A stretch of DNA of 64,000 bases from Pedobacter sp. Leaf176 (lineage in GTDB: Bacteria; Bacteroidota; Bacteroidia; Sphingobacteriales; Sphingobacteriaceae). Under the pieces are notes generated by a model. The model did no database searches. It was not told the origin of the DNA and saw only the letters and a list, made by a program, of their open reading frames with translations. Of this stretch, positions 36,364 through 46,087 are shown piece after piece. Location of the stretch: contig NZ_LMPD01000005.1 of the NCBI RefSeq assembly GCF_001424305.1, forward strand, positions 248,001 through 312,000, written 5' to 3'. Positions within the stretch are counted from its first letter, which is position 1, and every line of letters starts with the position of its first letter. A program made the translations under genes and the position numbers.

Positions 36364-38544
36364 TTAAAGTTTGAATTTTATCCCTCCGTTTACTACAAAC
36401 CCATCTACAGGCGCATAGATGTCCCTGAAAACAGGGCTAGTAATGCTACCTGTATAGATCGAATCAAAGCTGGTCTGCCTGGTGTCCGTTAAATTCTCAA
36501 AATTCACAAAAATTGAAAACCGTTCCCAAAGCTTTTCTGCCATCAGACCAGCTGTCCAATAGCTTTTACCAGTGGCACCATCGTTTAACTTCTGTTTGCT
36601 GAAATAGTATGCTTCGGCACCGATCTTCCATTTATCTTCAAGCTCATACATCAATACATTATTTACCCTGTGCTTTGAAACCAGCGGATAATTTGTGCTG
36701 GTGCCTCCTGTATGCTGGTTCACATCCGCTAATGTATAACCGATGAAAAGTTTAAAATCACCGTAGGTTACTTTGGCATTTGTTTCCATTCCCCTGGTAT
36801 CTAAATTACCTTTAGGCTGAACATAGGTCAGGTTGGCTCCATTAGCAGCAGTCAGCAATATCGGGTTATTGATACGGGTATAAAAAAACATCTGATTGAT
36901 GCTGAATCCAACCGCTCCGTCAAACAATGAGGTGCGATAGTTAACATCATAGTTGGCGCCATAAGAGCGTTCCGCCTTTGTATTGGCCACATCTAAAGGC
37001 GCTACATTTCTGAACTGGATCCGCTCAGCATCTTCGGTAAATACAGTTGGTGCCTTATAACCCAGACCACCGCCTAATCGGGTAGAAAAATGTTCATTGA
37101 TCTTCCACAATCCGGAAATTCTTGGTAAGAAGAAAAATCCGTATTCATTGTGGTAATCTCCCCTTACTCCTGATTCAAGACTAATTTTTTTAGATATGTT
37201 CCAGGTGTTCTGTGCAAATGCCCCAATGGTATTATAATTGTAACTTCTGAGTGCATTGTCACTGTTCTGGTCTTCCTTAAAATTGTCGGTCAAAAAGTTC
37301 ACCCCCAACACCCAGTCTGCTTTTTCTCCGTTACGGCTATAATTGGCCTCACTGTAGGTTGACACTTGAACGCCTGAAAAAAGGTAATTTGGCAACCCAA
37401 TACTCCGGTCGTAATAGCTCACCGAATTGCGGATAACAAGCTTTTCCTTTTCGCTCAGTCTATGATCCAACTCAACCTGAGAGCTGTAACGCCCGGTTTT
37501 ATTCTCCTCAAAATAAGAATGGGCAGCACTGCCATTTCCCTTCACATATTCCAGGTCGCCGCCAATCCGTTTTTCAGTTGTGGCGTTGATTCCGGCCAAA
37601 AGCGTAGTCGCATCATTGAAATAAAAATATAGTTTGGGGTTCAGGGTGAAACGGTCAAACTTGGGGATAGCGGTTAAGCCAATATCAGAAGGATCATAGG
37701 CAGTCCCTTTGTTGTATGCACCATAAACCGTGATACCTATTTTATCAAATTTCTGTCCATAAAAACCACTGGCATCCAGTCCCAAAGCAGAAGTACCGTT
37801 TAAAAGGAAATTAAGCTGACGCGCTTCAGTCGGTTTTTTAGAAACCAGGTTCACCAGTCCAGCAATTGCTCCACCTCCGTAAAGGGTGGACGATGAACCT
37901 TTGATCACCTCTACCTGCTGCAAATCCAATGGGGCAATCTGAAGCAGGCCCAATCCACCCGAGAAACCAGAGTATAATGGAAAACCGTCCCTAATGATCT
38001 GGGTATATTTTCCGTCCAGTCCCTGTATGCGGATACTGGAATTTCCGCTGGTCGCAGAAGTCTGCTGGGTCTGGATGCCTGTGCTTTCTGCCAGCATCAT
38101 GCGGATGTCGCCAGGTTTCATATTACCTTTTTCGTCCAGTTCTTCCCCGGCGATGACCTCAACCCGTGTAGGAATATTATCAATGGTACGGCTGCTCCTT
38201 GTAGCTGAGATCACTACATCCTCTAGTTCCTGGTCTTCTTCAGCTGCAGTAAGTAAAATAGTCAAAACGTTAGTTTCAGCAAGGGGAAAGGTCAGCGTAT
38301 CAGTTTTGGTCTGATAGCCTACATAACTAAACTGAATGATCTGTTTACCTGAGGGTATACCATTAATACTTGCATTACCTGCACTATCTGATTTAGCGCC
38401 AATGGTCGTTCCAAGAACTTTTAACGTAGCTCCTGGAAGTACTTGGTTTGTCTTTGCGTCTTTGATGACGGCTTTATATCTATTTTGGGCAAAGGCGGTA
38501 ACTGTAAACAACAGTATAGCCAAAACCACAATCGTTCTTTTCAT
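36364..38544 (-). CDS. TonB-dependent outer-membrane receptor
   Basis: A 726-residue receptor. Signal peptide ends AFAQ. Residues ~23-105 are a CarboxypepD_reg-like beta domain (LPGATLKVLGTTIGAKSD). A plug follows with a TonB-interacting segment (LEDVVISATRS), RIQGLDGKYTQIIRDGFP, and VEVIKGSSSTLYGGGAIAGLVN. The rest is a 22-strand barrel ending NGGIKFKL. Location after a DUF6660-like gene, inside a metal cluster, suggests a metal-chelate ligand, possibly copper, but the barrel itself does not show substrate. In plan it resembles siderophore and metal receptors more than SusC polysaccharide receptors, which are ~1,000 residues. Confidence 0.9.
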   Translation of the reverse strand: MKRTIVVLAILLFTVTAFAQNRYKAVIKDAKTNQVLPGATLKVLGTTIGAKSDSAGNASINGIPSGKQIIQFSYVGYQTKTDTLTFPLAETNVLTILLTAAEEDQELEDVVISATRSSRTIDNIPTRVEVIAGEELDEKGNMKPGDIRMMLAESTGIQTQQTSATSGNSSIRIQGLDGKYTQIIRDGFPLYSGFSGGLGLLQIAPLDLQQVEVIKGSSSTLYGGGAIAGLVNLVSKKPTEARQLNFLLNGTSALGLDASGFYGQKFDKIGITVYGAYNKGTAYDPSDIGLTAIPKFDRFTLNPKLYFYFNDATTLLAGINATTEKRIGGDLEYVKGNGSAAHSYFEENKTGRYSSQVELDHRLSEKEKLVIRNSVSYYDRSIGLPNYLFSGVQVSTYSEANYSRNGEKADWVLGVNFLTDNFKEDQNSDNALRSYNYNTIGAFAQNTWNISKKISLESGVRGDYHNEYGFFFLPRISGLWKINEHFSTRLGGGLGYKAPTVFTEDAERIQFRNVAPLDVANTKAERSYGANYDVNYRTSLFDGAVGFSINQMFFYTRINNPILLTAANGANLTYVQPKGNLDTRGMETNAKVTYGDFKLFIGYTLADVNQHTGGTSTNYPLVSKHRVNNVLMYELEDKWKIGAEAYYFSKQKLNDGATGKSYWTAGLMAEKLWERFSIFVNFENLTDTRQTSFDSIYTGSITSPVFRDIYAPVDGFVVNGGIKFKL

Positions 38545-38603
38545 AATGATCTTTAAATAATGATTTCGATAAATATGTCCGGTTAGGACGAGGGAAAAAT
38601 AAA

Positions 38604-38924
38604 CTACGAAAGTTTGGGCGGCTGCCAGATAGAAATTGAAATGGCCTGTAGCTGAAGTGGGATGTAAGCCGTATTATGCTGTACAGGTAAAAGCTGGGCC
38701 GCAAAAACGATCGTTGTCCGTGTAGTGATGGTAAAGCCGATACAGGTACCACAGACATAAAACGGTGAACAGCCTTTGCAACAATTATCGTTATGTTCAC
38801 TGCAAGCATGTTTTTCCGCTTTATCGGTTTTCAGTACATGGCTATCTTCTCGCGCTAAAGCGCAGCATGGTACCGCGGTTAGCGTATATACGATGAGAGA
38901 TAAAACCAGGGCAATGAATTTCAC
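38604..38924 (-). CDS. DUF6660-like small exported protein (second copy)
   Basis: A 106-residue protein, paralogue of that at 35624-35950. It has a signal peptide ending PCCALA, a Cys/His-rich middle (HACSEHNDNCCKGCSPFYVC) and the C-terminal WQPPKLS. It lies 59 bases before the TonB-receptor gene and probably heads its operon. The Cys/His content suggests transient Cu or Zn binding in the periplasm. Function untested as far as I know. Confidence 0.75.
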   Translation of the reverse strand: MKFIALVLSLIVYTLTAVPCCALAREDSHVLKTDKAEKHACSEHNDNCCKGCSPFYVCGTCIGFTITTRTTIVFAAQLLPVQHNTAYIPLQLQAISISIWQPPKLS

Positions 38925-39048
38925 GGTGTAAAAGTATAAAATTTACTAATACTCTGTGTTGTTGTTATGTGATATAATAGATTGCAAGATCTGTAAATGA
39001 AGAATAAGAGCCTGGCACCCTCAAATTTGACTGTCCAATTGATTGGGG

Positions 39049-39584
39049 TTATTTCGCAAGCTTCAAGGCATCAGCAAACTCACCGGACAGGGGGACTGTT
39101 TATGATAGCTGTGGGGGATGCTTCCACGTCGTGCTCGACACGCTTGAATTCAATTTCAATACTATTTGCATCGGTTGTAGAACAGCCTGCATTTAAGTGA
39201 ACATAAGGTAACAACCCCTTGGGTCACCGTCGTTAGGCTTTCCGAGGGATCCCAGGTTGATCACATGTTTGAACTTTCAATATGGGGTTTCCAAATTCTG
39301 TGATACGGCTTGTGGAAGTGCACCACAAAAAGCAGATCTGCATCAGCTTCTTTAAGCATTTCCAAAACATAGTCTGCATCTGTGTCTATCAGTATGTATT
39401 CATCTATACTACTGGTACTGCCGTGCGCGAAAACAAGATTTAGTTTTTCACCGCTCAGTTTATATTCTAACCTGATATGCGCCGGAAGCGTTTTCAAATA
39501 TCCCCTGTTATCCTCACGCAACGGCCATCGGTAACAGCATCTGCCTTTTTCCTCTACTAAAAAAATATCAGTCGATTTTGGCAT
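39049..39584 (-). pseudogene. decayed metallophosphoesterase (YfcE-like), 5'-truncated with frameshifts
   Basis: The first 107-residue frame carries LPAHIRLEYKL, FAHGSTSSIDEYI and HFHKPYHR, which match the second half of calcineurin-like metallophosphoesterases of the YfcE/MJ0936 type. Its frame ends at 39261, but the next frame continues the same protein (HVINLGSLGKPNDGDPRGCY). A third carries IEIEFKRVEHDVEASPTAII, and another shift gives EFADALKLAK and a stop at 39049-39051. At least three frameshifts, and the N-terminal half with the DIHGN-type metal site is missing. The 5' end overlaps the copper ATPase stop by 17 bases. Dead gene. Confidence 0.85.
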
Positions 39585-42105
39585 TTCTCAATCTCAGGGA
39601 ATTCAAAATAACGGAAACCGAGCTAAAACTCATCGCGAGTGCAGCTATCATGGGAGAAAGTAAAACTCCAAAAAACGGATATAAAATACCAGCCGCTATC
39701 GGAATCCCCAATACATTGTATCCCAGGGCAAAAAACAGGTTTCCTTTGATATTGCCCATTACTTTATGGCTCAACAACCTTGCTTTTGCGATCCCGTTTA
39801 AATCCCCCTTCACCAATGTAATCGAGGCACTCTGGATAGCAACGTCTGTTCCCGTGCCCATGGCAATCCCGATATCAGCCTGGGAAATTGCAGGGGCATC
39901 ATTGATGCCGTCACCTGCCATGGCTACCTTTTTGCCTTCGGCCTGTAGTTTTTTTATTTCATTCAGCTTATCTTCAGGCAACATCTGAGCTTTGAACCCA
40001 TCCAGATTTAAAGTTGCGCTTACTGCCCTCGCTGTATCCTCATTGTCTCCGGTAAACATGATTACCTTGATGCCTTCCTGCTGGAGCTTTAGAATAGCAG
40101 CTGTGCTGGAATGCTTGATCTTATCCGAAATCACAACAAACCCCACTGCTTTATTTCCAACGGCCAAATAAGAAACCGTCTTGCCCTGCCTTTGAGCGGC
40201 ACTAACCTGCTCGGACAGACTAGGATCAATCGCCGCTTTAACATGCTCCATCAGTTTTTGGTTCCCCAAAGCCAGTCTTTCCCCATTCAGACTGCCTGTT
40301 ACGCCCTTCCCGGTAACGGCCTCAAAGTCGGATATAGCCTTAACGGATATTTCGTTTTCCTCCCCATAACGCAAAGTTGCCTGTGCCAATGGATGTTCGC
40401 TGCTGCTGTTCAAAGCCACAATTTTCTCCAGGATCTGTTTTTCGGTAAAGCCCTTATCTACGCTAACCACACTTTCAACCGAGGGCTTTCCCTCTGTAAC
40501 CGTACCAGTTTTATCGATGACCACTACATCAATAGCATTCATTTTCTCAAGAGATTCCGCATTTTTGATCAGTATACCAGACTGAGCGCCCTTCCCTACT
40601 CCCACCATTACCGACATTGGGGTAGCCAGGCCTAGCGCACATGGGCATGCAATAATCAATACCGCGATTGCATTTACAAAAGCATAAACATAGGCCGGAT
40701 CGGGGCCGTATACTGCCCATACCACGAACGTTACAATAGAAATCAATACCACAACAGGCACGAAATAACCTGAAATTTTATCGGCCATCTTTTGGATGGG
40801 CGCTTTTGAGCGGCTGGCGGAATTGACCATTTCGATGATCTGGGAAAGCAGTGTTTCTGAGCCTACCTTTTCGGCAAGCATGACAAAGGTCTTTTTACCA
40901 TTGATGGTTCCTGAACTGATTTTATCCCCTATCTTTTTCTCAACAGGAAGGGGTTCTCCTGTGATCATGGATTCATCAATTACAGCTTCCCCGTTCTTAA
41001 TACTACCATCCACCGGAATTTTTTCACCAGGCTTTACCCTCAGCAGATCTCCTTTCTGAATATCATCAATAGATACTGATATTTCCTTATCCCCGACCAC
41101 TTTTGTTGCTGAATTAGGTGCCAGCTTCAACAGCTCCTTAATGGCGCTGTTGGTTTTGCCATGCGCCCGGGCTTCCAAAAGCTGACCGAGCAGTACCAGC
41201 GTAAGAATCACGGTTGCCGCCTCAAAATAAACGAAAACGGTGCCGTGATGTGTTTTAAACTGATCAGGAAAAACTCCGGGGAATAGAAGGGCGACAATAC
41301 TGAAGCCCCAGGATACCCCGGCACCAATCCCAATCAGTGTAAACATGTTCAGTTTCCAGGTAATGATGGATTGCCATGCACGCTGAAAGAACATCCAGGT
41401 TGCATAAAAGACCACCGGAATAGAAAGAAAAAACTGAACCCAGTTCCAGTATTTAAGTTCCATTAGATCAAACAAAGGATTGCTGGGAATCATTTCCGTC
41501 ATGGCAATAACAAAAATGGGTATGGTAAAACCTGCTGCAATCTTGAACTTTTTGAGCAGGGTTTCATAAGTTTTATCTTCTTCTTCAAGGTTTGTCCCTG
41601 TAGGTACCAGGTCCATTCCGCAGAGCGGACATGATCCTGGTTTGTCCCTGATAATCTCGGGATGCATGGGGCAGGTAAATTGAGATGCCTGTTTCTTGGC
41701 AGGCTGTTTTACCAGGTCCATCCCGCATACAGGGCAATGACTTGGCTTATCATAAGTCTTCTGACCTTGACAGTGCATAGGACAATAAAACAGGCCTCCC
41801 GCTTCATTTTTATCATCATTTTCAACCTTGGGACTTTGCTCATGGGTTGAATGATCATGATTAGGATGTTCTGAAGATTTTAGAACATGTTTTCCCTGAA
41901 CTGCCATTTCAATACCGTAATGTCCGGCGGCAGAAAGAGCCTCCTGCAGCTTTTCCGTCGGGATATGTTCTTGCATAGTTATGACGGCTTCAGCAGGTTC
42001 AAGGGTCACCTGTGCAGAAACGCCATCAATCGCATTCAGCACATTTTCGACTTTGCTCCGGCAGCCCTGACAGCTCATTCCGGTTATTTTATAGGTGTGT
42101 TCCAT
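39568..42105 (-). CDS. copA: Cu(I)-exporting P1B-1 ATPase CopA
   Basis: An 845-residue copper pump. Residues 8-70 form an HMA domain with GMSCQGC (C12, C15). Two heavy-metal-binding (HMBD/YHS-like) modules follow: CPMHCQGQ...CPVCGMDL and CPMHPEI...CPLCGMDL (about residues 106-170). The membrane core has IACPCALG (CPC), DKTGTVT, TGE and GDGINDAP. Last spans hold the YN and MSFSS residues typical of Cu+-ATPases. It exports Cu(I) to the periplasm, where the multicopper oxidase encoded 12 bases upstream can oxidise it. Confidence 0.95.
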   Translation of the reverse strand: MEHTYKITGMSCQGCRSKVENVLNAIDGVSAQVTLEPAEAVITMQEHIPTEKLQEALSAAGHYGIEMAVQGKHVLKSSEHPNHDHSTHEQSPKVENDDKNEAGGLFYCPMHCQGQKTYDKPSHCPVCGMDLVKQPAKKQASQFTCPMHPEIIRDKPGSCPLCGMDLVPTGTNLEEEDKTYETLLKKFKIAAGFTIPIFVIAMTEMIPSNPLFDLMELKYWNWVQFFLSIPVVFYATWMFFQRAWQSIITWKLNMFTLIGIGAGVSWGFSIVALLFPGVFPDQFKTHHGTVFVYFEAATVILTLVLLGQLLEARAHGKTNSAIKELLKLAPNSATKVVGDKEISVSIDDIQKGDLLRVKPGEKIPVDGSIKNGEAVIDESMITGEPLPVEKKIGDKISSGTINGKKTFVMLAEKVGSETLLSQIIEMVNSASRSKAPIQKMADKISGYFVPVVVLISIVTFVVWAVYGPDPAYVYAFVNAIAVLIIACPCALGLATPMSVMVGVGKGAQSGILIKNAESLEKMNAIDVVVIDKTGTVTEGKPSVESVVSVDKGFTEKQILEKIVALNSSSEHPLAQATLRYGEENEISVKAISDFEAVTGKGVTGSLNGERLALGNQKLMEHVKAAIDPSLSEQVSAAQRQGKTVSYLAVGNKAVGFVVISDKIKHSSTAAILKLQQEGIKVIMFTGDNEDTARAVSATLNLDGFKAQMLPEDKLNEIKKLQAEGKKVAMAGDGINDAPAISQADIGIAMGTGTDVAIQSASITLVKGDLNGIAKARLLSHKVMGNIKGNLFFALGYNVLGIPIAAGILYPFFGVLLSPMIAALAMSFSSVSVILNSLRLRNAKID

Positions 42106-42117
42106 GTTTTTGATTTG

Positions 42118-44901
42118 TTAATAGCTTAATGTCAATCCGGCGCCATAGCCCATATCACTGTCATAATGTGTTGAAAGCCCAAAATACTTAGTAACGATGT
42201 ACCTGAATCCGGCCATATATTCCTTATCGGTATTGACCATAAACTGGAAGCGCAGTCTTTTGGAAACGGGGATATCTTCCCTCATCAGCTGAAACCTGAC
42301 ATTCCCCTTGTGATCGAGGGAAGCATCTGCAACGATCAGCAGTGGTAGGGTATATTGAACTCCCAAATGAAATACCTGCCTGAAATTTTTGGTATTTCCC
42401 TGCCCGAAAAGGTTGTTTCCCGGCGAAAGTGATTGCCCGAAAACATTCTTGTCCAAGGGATCAACCGTTCTTTTTCTAAAATCCCATCCGATATAGGGCA
42501 ATAGCCATTGGTTTCTCCCGATATATCTTCCAAAATGACTTTCACTTTCATAGCCCATTTCCTTGTCAAACCCAATCCGCCATTCAGTGGTAAAGCGGTA
42601 ACGGGTATTGGCGAGCATAATCTCTCCGTCGCTGCCATTGGTTTCGATTCCGATGCGTGCCATTGGATGAAATGCCCTGTCATCACTGAAAAGTTTTCGC
42701 TGTGCCAGCTTGGGGTCCGGGATTTCGGGATTAGGCGGAGAATTCTCATAACTGAATACCCTTCCCATACCGCTCATCATGTGATAGAGAATATGGCAGT
42801 GGAAGAACCAGTCGCCTCCTGGCTCTGTTGCTGCAAATTCAAGGGTATCCCGCTCCATGGGCATGATGTCGATAATGTTCTTCATCGGGGCATATTCTCC
42901 CTGCCGGTTAATTACCCTGAAGTCATGGCCATGAAGGTGCATAGGATGGCGCATCATACTGTTGTTGTAAAGGATTATCCTAACATTTTCGCCCTTTTTT
43001 ATCAGTATCTTATCGCTTTCAGAAACGGTTTTGTTATCCAGCGTCCAGACGTAACGGTTCATATTTCCTGTAAGGTCAAACTTAAGTTCCTTCCATGGGC
43101 CTTTTGGCAGGGTTGTTTTCTTTGGATCTCGAAGCATATTATAGTTCAGAGTAACAATATCGGCGGTTTCTGCCTCCATATTCATCCCTGCCATGCTCTT
43201 GTCACCAGACATCTGCATACCAGGCATCCCCTTCATTTTTTTCTCTGTTTTTGAATTTTCTTCACCGGTTACCTCCGGGTACATCACCGTATTCATATCC
43301 ATGATCTGGTTCTGCATCTTCATGCCTTCCATCTGTACCATATTGCCGCTCATATCCATCATATCGTTCATCATTTTCATTCCGGCAAAATACTTCAGTT
43401 TGGGCATTTTCTCTGCATGGACCTTTTCTCCCTTGCCCAGCCATAGTGATGCTGATCCCGTACGGTCTTCAGGAGTGACCAAAAATTCATAGCTCTTATT
43501 TTCCGGAATCGTGACCACTACATCATAGGTTTCGGAAACCGCTATAATCAGCCTGTCGACCTCTACAGGCTCCACATCATTTCCATCGGTAGCGACAACG
43601 GTAATCTTGCCCCCTGCATATTTAAGCCAGAAATAATCTGAGGCTCCACCGTTTGCAATACGCAGCCTTACCTTGTCCCCAGCCTTGAACTGCGGCTGTT
43701 CGTTCTGATTTTTCCCATTGATGAGAAAGGCTTCATAATAAACATCGCTCACATCCATGGCATTCATGCGCTTCCATTCATTGGCTACCTTTGTTTTAAA
43801 ATGTCCGGTCCTGATCGCTTCTGCATAACTCTGGGTAGTCCCTTTTTTGATGGCAAACCAGTCGTTGGCATTTTTCAGGCTTCTATGAACCTCCTCGGGC
43901 TTCATATCTGTCCATTCGCTAATGACTACTGGAAGGGTTGGAATATCCCACTCCGTACGTTTGTTCATGATAAATGCCCCATACATACCTATCTGTTCCT
44001 GAAGGCCGCTGTGGCTGTGGTACCAGTGCGTTCCATGTTGGACGATGGGAAACTTATAGATGTAGGTAGTGTGCGGTTTGATCGGCATTTGGGTCAGAAA
44101 AGGAACACCATCCATCTTGTTCGGAAGAAAAAGTCCGTGCCAGTGCAGCGCGGTTTCCTCGTCGAGATTATTGTGCACGTAGATCAGGGCGGTATCGCCC
44201 TGCGTAAAGGTCAGTGTGGGCATGGGGATCTGACCGTTTACCGCAATTGCCCGCTTTGATTTTCTCCCATAATTTACCGTTGTATCGGCTATGTAAAGAT
44301 CATAACGCACGGTACGTGGTGGAAATTTATTCGCAACGGTCTTAATCGGGCCCAAATTGGCCTTTGCAGTTTTGATATTTTCCATGTCAGAACTGTTATC
44401 ATCCATTGCCATGCCCGCCATATCCCCCATATCCTCACTCTTTTTGGAACTTTCCTTTGTTCCCCCATTCTGTTCAGGCGCTGACCTGGGCTTTTCCCTG
44501 ATTAGCTTCATCCCGCATTTGGGACAGTTGCCAGGTTTGGAGTCATGGATCTCAGGGTGCATTGGGCAGGTATAGGTTACTGATTCCTCTTTTGGCTTAC
44601 TTTCCAATTTTTCTGCCAGCATTTTCATGCCTTCCATAGCTCCCTTTTTTGTACCTTGCTTCTTTTTGCCCGGATCAGCTGTCTTTGCCTTATCCACTTT
44701 ACCTTTCTGCAGGATAAGCTTCATTCCGCACTTTGGACAGTTACCGGGTTTTTCCGATTGTATTTCCGGGTGCATCACACAGGTATAGATTACCCTGGAC
44801 TGACCAGCACTGCCGTTCTTGTCCGTTTTCATTCCCTTCATATCCTGGGCGGAAACCACAGAATAAATTATCAATAAAAAGACTGTTAATATATTTTTCA
44901 T
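42118..44901 (-). CDS. tripartite copper-resistance multicopper oxidase (HMBD x2 - MCO - CopB-like barrel)
   Basis: A 927-residue exported protein. After the signal peptide come two HMBD modules (CVMHPEI...CPKCGMKL at ~40-64 and CPMHPEI...CPKCGMKL at ~110-134). The multicopper oxidase core has HWHGLFLP, HWYHSHSG, HPMHLHGHDF and HCHILYHM, with a Met-rich loop (MKMMNDMMDMSGNM and more) as in PcoA/CopA Cu(I) oxidases. From about residue 720 the protein changes into an amphipathic-strand domain ending TLSY, resembling CopB (PcoB) outer-membrane proteins. PcoA and PcoB are usually separate genes. It sits 12 bases before copA. Periplasmic Cu(I) oxidation, perhaps anchored at the outer membrane. Confidence 0.88.
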   Translation of the reverse strand: MKNILTVFLLIIYSVVSAQDMKGMKTDKNGSAGQSRVIYTCVMHPEIQSEKPGNCPKCGMKLILQKGKVDKAKTADPGKKKQGTKKGAMEGMKMLAEKLESKPKEESVTYTCPMHPEIHDSKPGNCPKCGMKLIREKPRSAPEQNGGTKESSKKSEDMGDMAGMAMDDNSSDMENIKTAKANLGPIKTVANKFPPRTVRYDLYIADTTVNYGRKSKRAIAVNGQIPMPTLTFTQGDTALIYVHNNLDEETALHWHGLFLPNKMDGVPFLTQMPIKPHTTYIYKFPIVQHGTHWYHSHSGLQEQIGMYGAFIMNKRTEWDIPTLPVVISEWTDMKPEEVHRSLKNANDWFAIKKGTTQSYAEAIRTGHFKTKVANEWKRMNAMDVSDVYYEAFLINGKNQNEQPQFKAGDKVRLRIANGGASDYFWLKYAGGKITVVATDGNDVEPVEVDRLIIAVSETYDVVVTIPENKSYEFLVTPEDRTGSASLWLGKGEKVHAEKMPKLKYFAGMKMMNDMMDMSGNMVQMEGMKMQNQIMDMNTVMYPEVTGEENSKTEKKMKGMPGMQMSGDKSMAGMNMEAETADIVTLNYNMLRDPKKTTLPKGPWKELKFDLTGNMNRYVWTLDNKTVSESDKILIKKGENVRIILYNNSMMRHPMHLHGHDFRVINRQGEYAPMKNIIDIMPMERDTLEFAATEPGGDWFFHCHILYHMMSGMGRVFSYENSPPNPEIPDPKLAQRKLFSDDRAFHPMARIGIETNGSDGEIMLANTRYRFTTEWRIGFDKEMGYESESHFGRYIGRNQWLLPYIGWDFRKRTVDPLDKNVFGQSLSPGNNLFGQGNTKNFRQVFHLGVQYTLPLLIVADASLDHKGNVRFQLMREDIPVSKRLRFQFMVNTDKEYMAGFRYIVTKYFGLSTHYDSDMGYGAGLTLSY

Positions 44902-44913
44902 TTCTTTGTTAAT

Positions 44914-45390
44914 TTAAAGAGCAGTGAGATTCTTTCTGTTCAAACTATCCCTTGAATTCTGTACCCACTTTATGAGTATCGACTTTTCCCTTGGATCTAA
45001 TATTGCATTTCTGTGGATCAGGCTATAAGAGGAAAGCGGCATTGTACCATCTTTTAAGCTATTTTCTATGGCCCGCAGTTTGTTCTGACGCCTCCGCAAG
45101 GTATAGCCGGCAAATTCATTAAAGTTCAGCTCCTCTTTTCCCGATCGTATGTGACTGTTAAGGTACCAGTGAAGCGGCTGAACATAGGCATACCATGGAT
45201 ATTCCGTGTTGTTGCTGTGACAGTCATAACATGATTTTTTAAGTATCCCCTGCACATCATCAGGCATAGGAACAAGTGTGGATATATCCTGAGGCATAGC
45301 CTGCGCGCTTTTATTGCGTGCAGGCTGTAAGATCTGCATAAGCATGAAGATAACTAATAGCCCAAGAAAGGTTTTTTTTATGCCCGTCAT
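44914..45390 (-). CDS. Haem_bd domain protein (cytochrome c-like)
   Basis: A 158-residue exported protein. An N-terminal hydrophobic segment (residues 8-22) is followed by one haem c site, SCYDCHSNNTEYPWYA, with the NxTxYPWYxxxQPxxW block that defines the Haem_bd family (PF14376). The C-terminal half (AIENSLKDGTMPLSSYSLIHRNAIL) is also typical. Such proteins sit with copper and cytochrome genes in Bacteroidota, and their redox partner is not established. It precedes the oxidase gene by 12 bases, in the same minus-strand set, so it may pass electrons from or to the multicopper oxidase. Confidence 0.85.
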   Translation of the reverse strand: MTGIKKTFLGLLVIFMLMQILQPARNKSAQAMPQDISTLVPMPDDVQGILKKSCYDCHSNNTEYPWYAYVQPLHWYLNSHIRSGKEELNFNEFAGYTLRRRQNKLRAIENSLKDGTMPLSSYSLIHRNAILDPREKSILIKWVQNSRDSLNRKNLTAL

Positions 45391-45397
45391 TTTTGTG

Positions 45398-45970
45398 CTA
45401 TTTCAGTTCTTCTTTGACAGTGCCACAGGTGGGCATCGTTTTTCCAAGGTAAGGGTTTTTGATCTCCTTTATCTCACTCACCCAGATTGCACCCTTGTTA
45501 TTGTTGTACATGGGACAACGGTCCACATACAGGGGCTTGTCAGTGCCAAGGAGCTTGATCATATCGTACATGTCTTTGCTCAGCATATCGAAATGCTCAC
45601 GTTGATGGGCAATATTGCCTGCATTGGAACCGATATGCTCTGCGTGCTCTTTGGCATCATCCCGAATATCGCTATATGCCCTGGCCTGCTCCGAAGTCAA
45701 TGATTTTTCATCAAAACTGGCGAACGCTGCGACCATTTCACTGCCTGCGGCGGCAGCTTGTTTATCATCGTCCGTGGTCAGGGCATTTTTCAGTTTCAGA
45801 TAGCCGGATAAAAGCGCAGCCGTTTGGGATTTTTTTACATTATTGGTTTCCCTAGAAACATTTTTGGTCGTGGAATCCGCAACAGCGGAATCTTGCTTTT
45901 CATTTTTGCCATTTGTACAGGCGGCAAGGAAAAATAGTGGGCCCAGAAGGCTATATATTAATGTTTTCAT
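45398..45970 (-). CDS. DUF3347 lipoprotein (copper-cluster)
   Basis: A 190-residue lipoprotein: lipobox ends FFLAAC. The DUF3347 domain includes LLSGYLKLKNAL, HIAHQREHF-type (NIAHQREHFDML) and a Cys-containing DRCPMYNNNKGAIWVSE, then KNPYLGKTMPTCG. The conserved Cys, Met and His set suggests a periplasmic copper-handling role; the domain often forms the C-terminus of CusB-like adaptors. Seven bases before the haem-binding gene. A diverged copy follows upstream at 46088-46576. Confidence 0.85.
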   Translation of the reverse strand: MKTLIYSLLGPLFFLAACTNGKNEKQDSAVADSTTKNVSRETNNVKKSQTAALLSGYLKLKNALTTDDDKQAAAAGSEMVAAFASFDEKSLTSEQARAYSDIRDDAKEHAEHIGSNAGNIAHQREHFDMLSKDMYDMIKLLGTDKPLYVDRCPMYNNNKGAIWVSEIKEIKNPYLGKTMPTCGTVKEELK

Positions 45971-46087
45971 TGTTTTTGATATATCTTGAATAAATTATTT
46001 CGAGCTGTATGTAGAATATATGCATACAGCTATATTGAACGGACCAAAACATCACAATGCTAAATGTCCGCTCAATAACAATATGAA

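Noticed and set aside
38997..39200. 67-residue plus-strand frame
   Set aside because: It is the antisense of the frameshifted metallophosphoesterase remnant.
42508..43254. 248-residue open frame opposite the multicopper oxidase gene
   Set aside because: The minus-strand frame carries all copper-ligand motifs; the plus-strand reading has none and is an antisense shadow.
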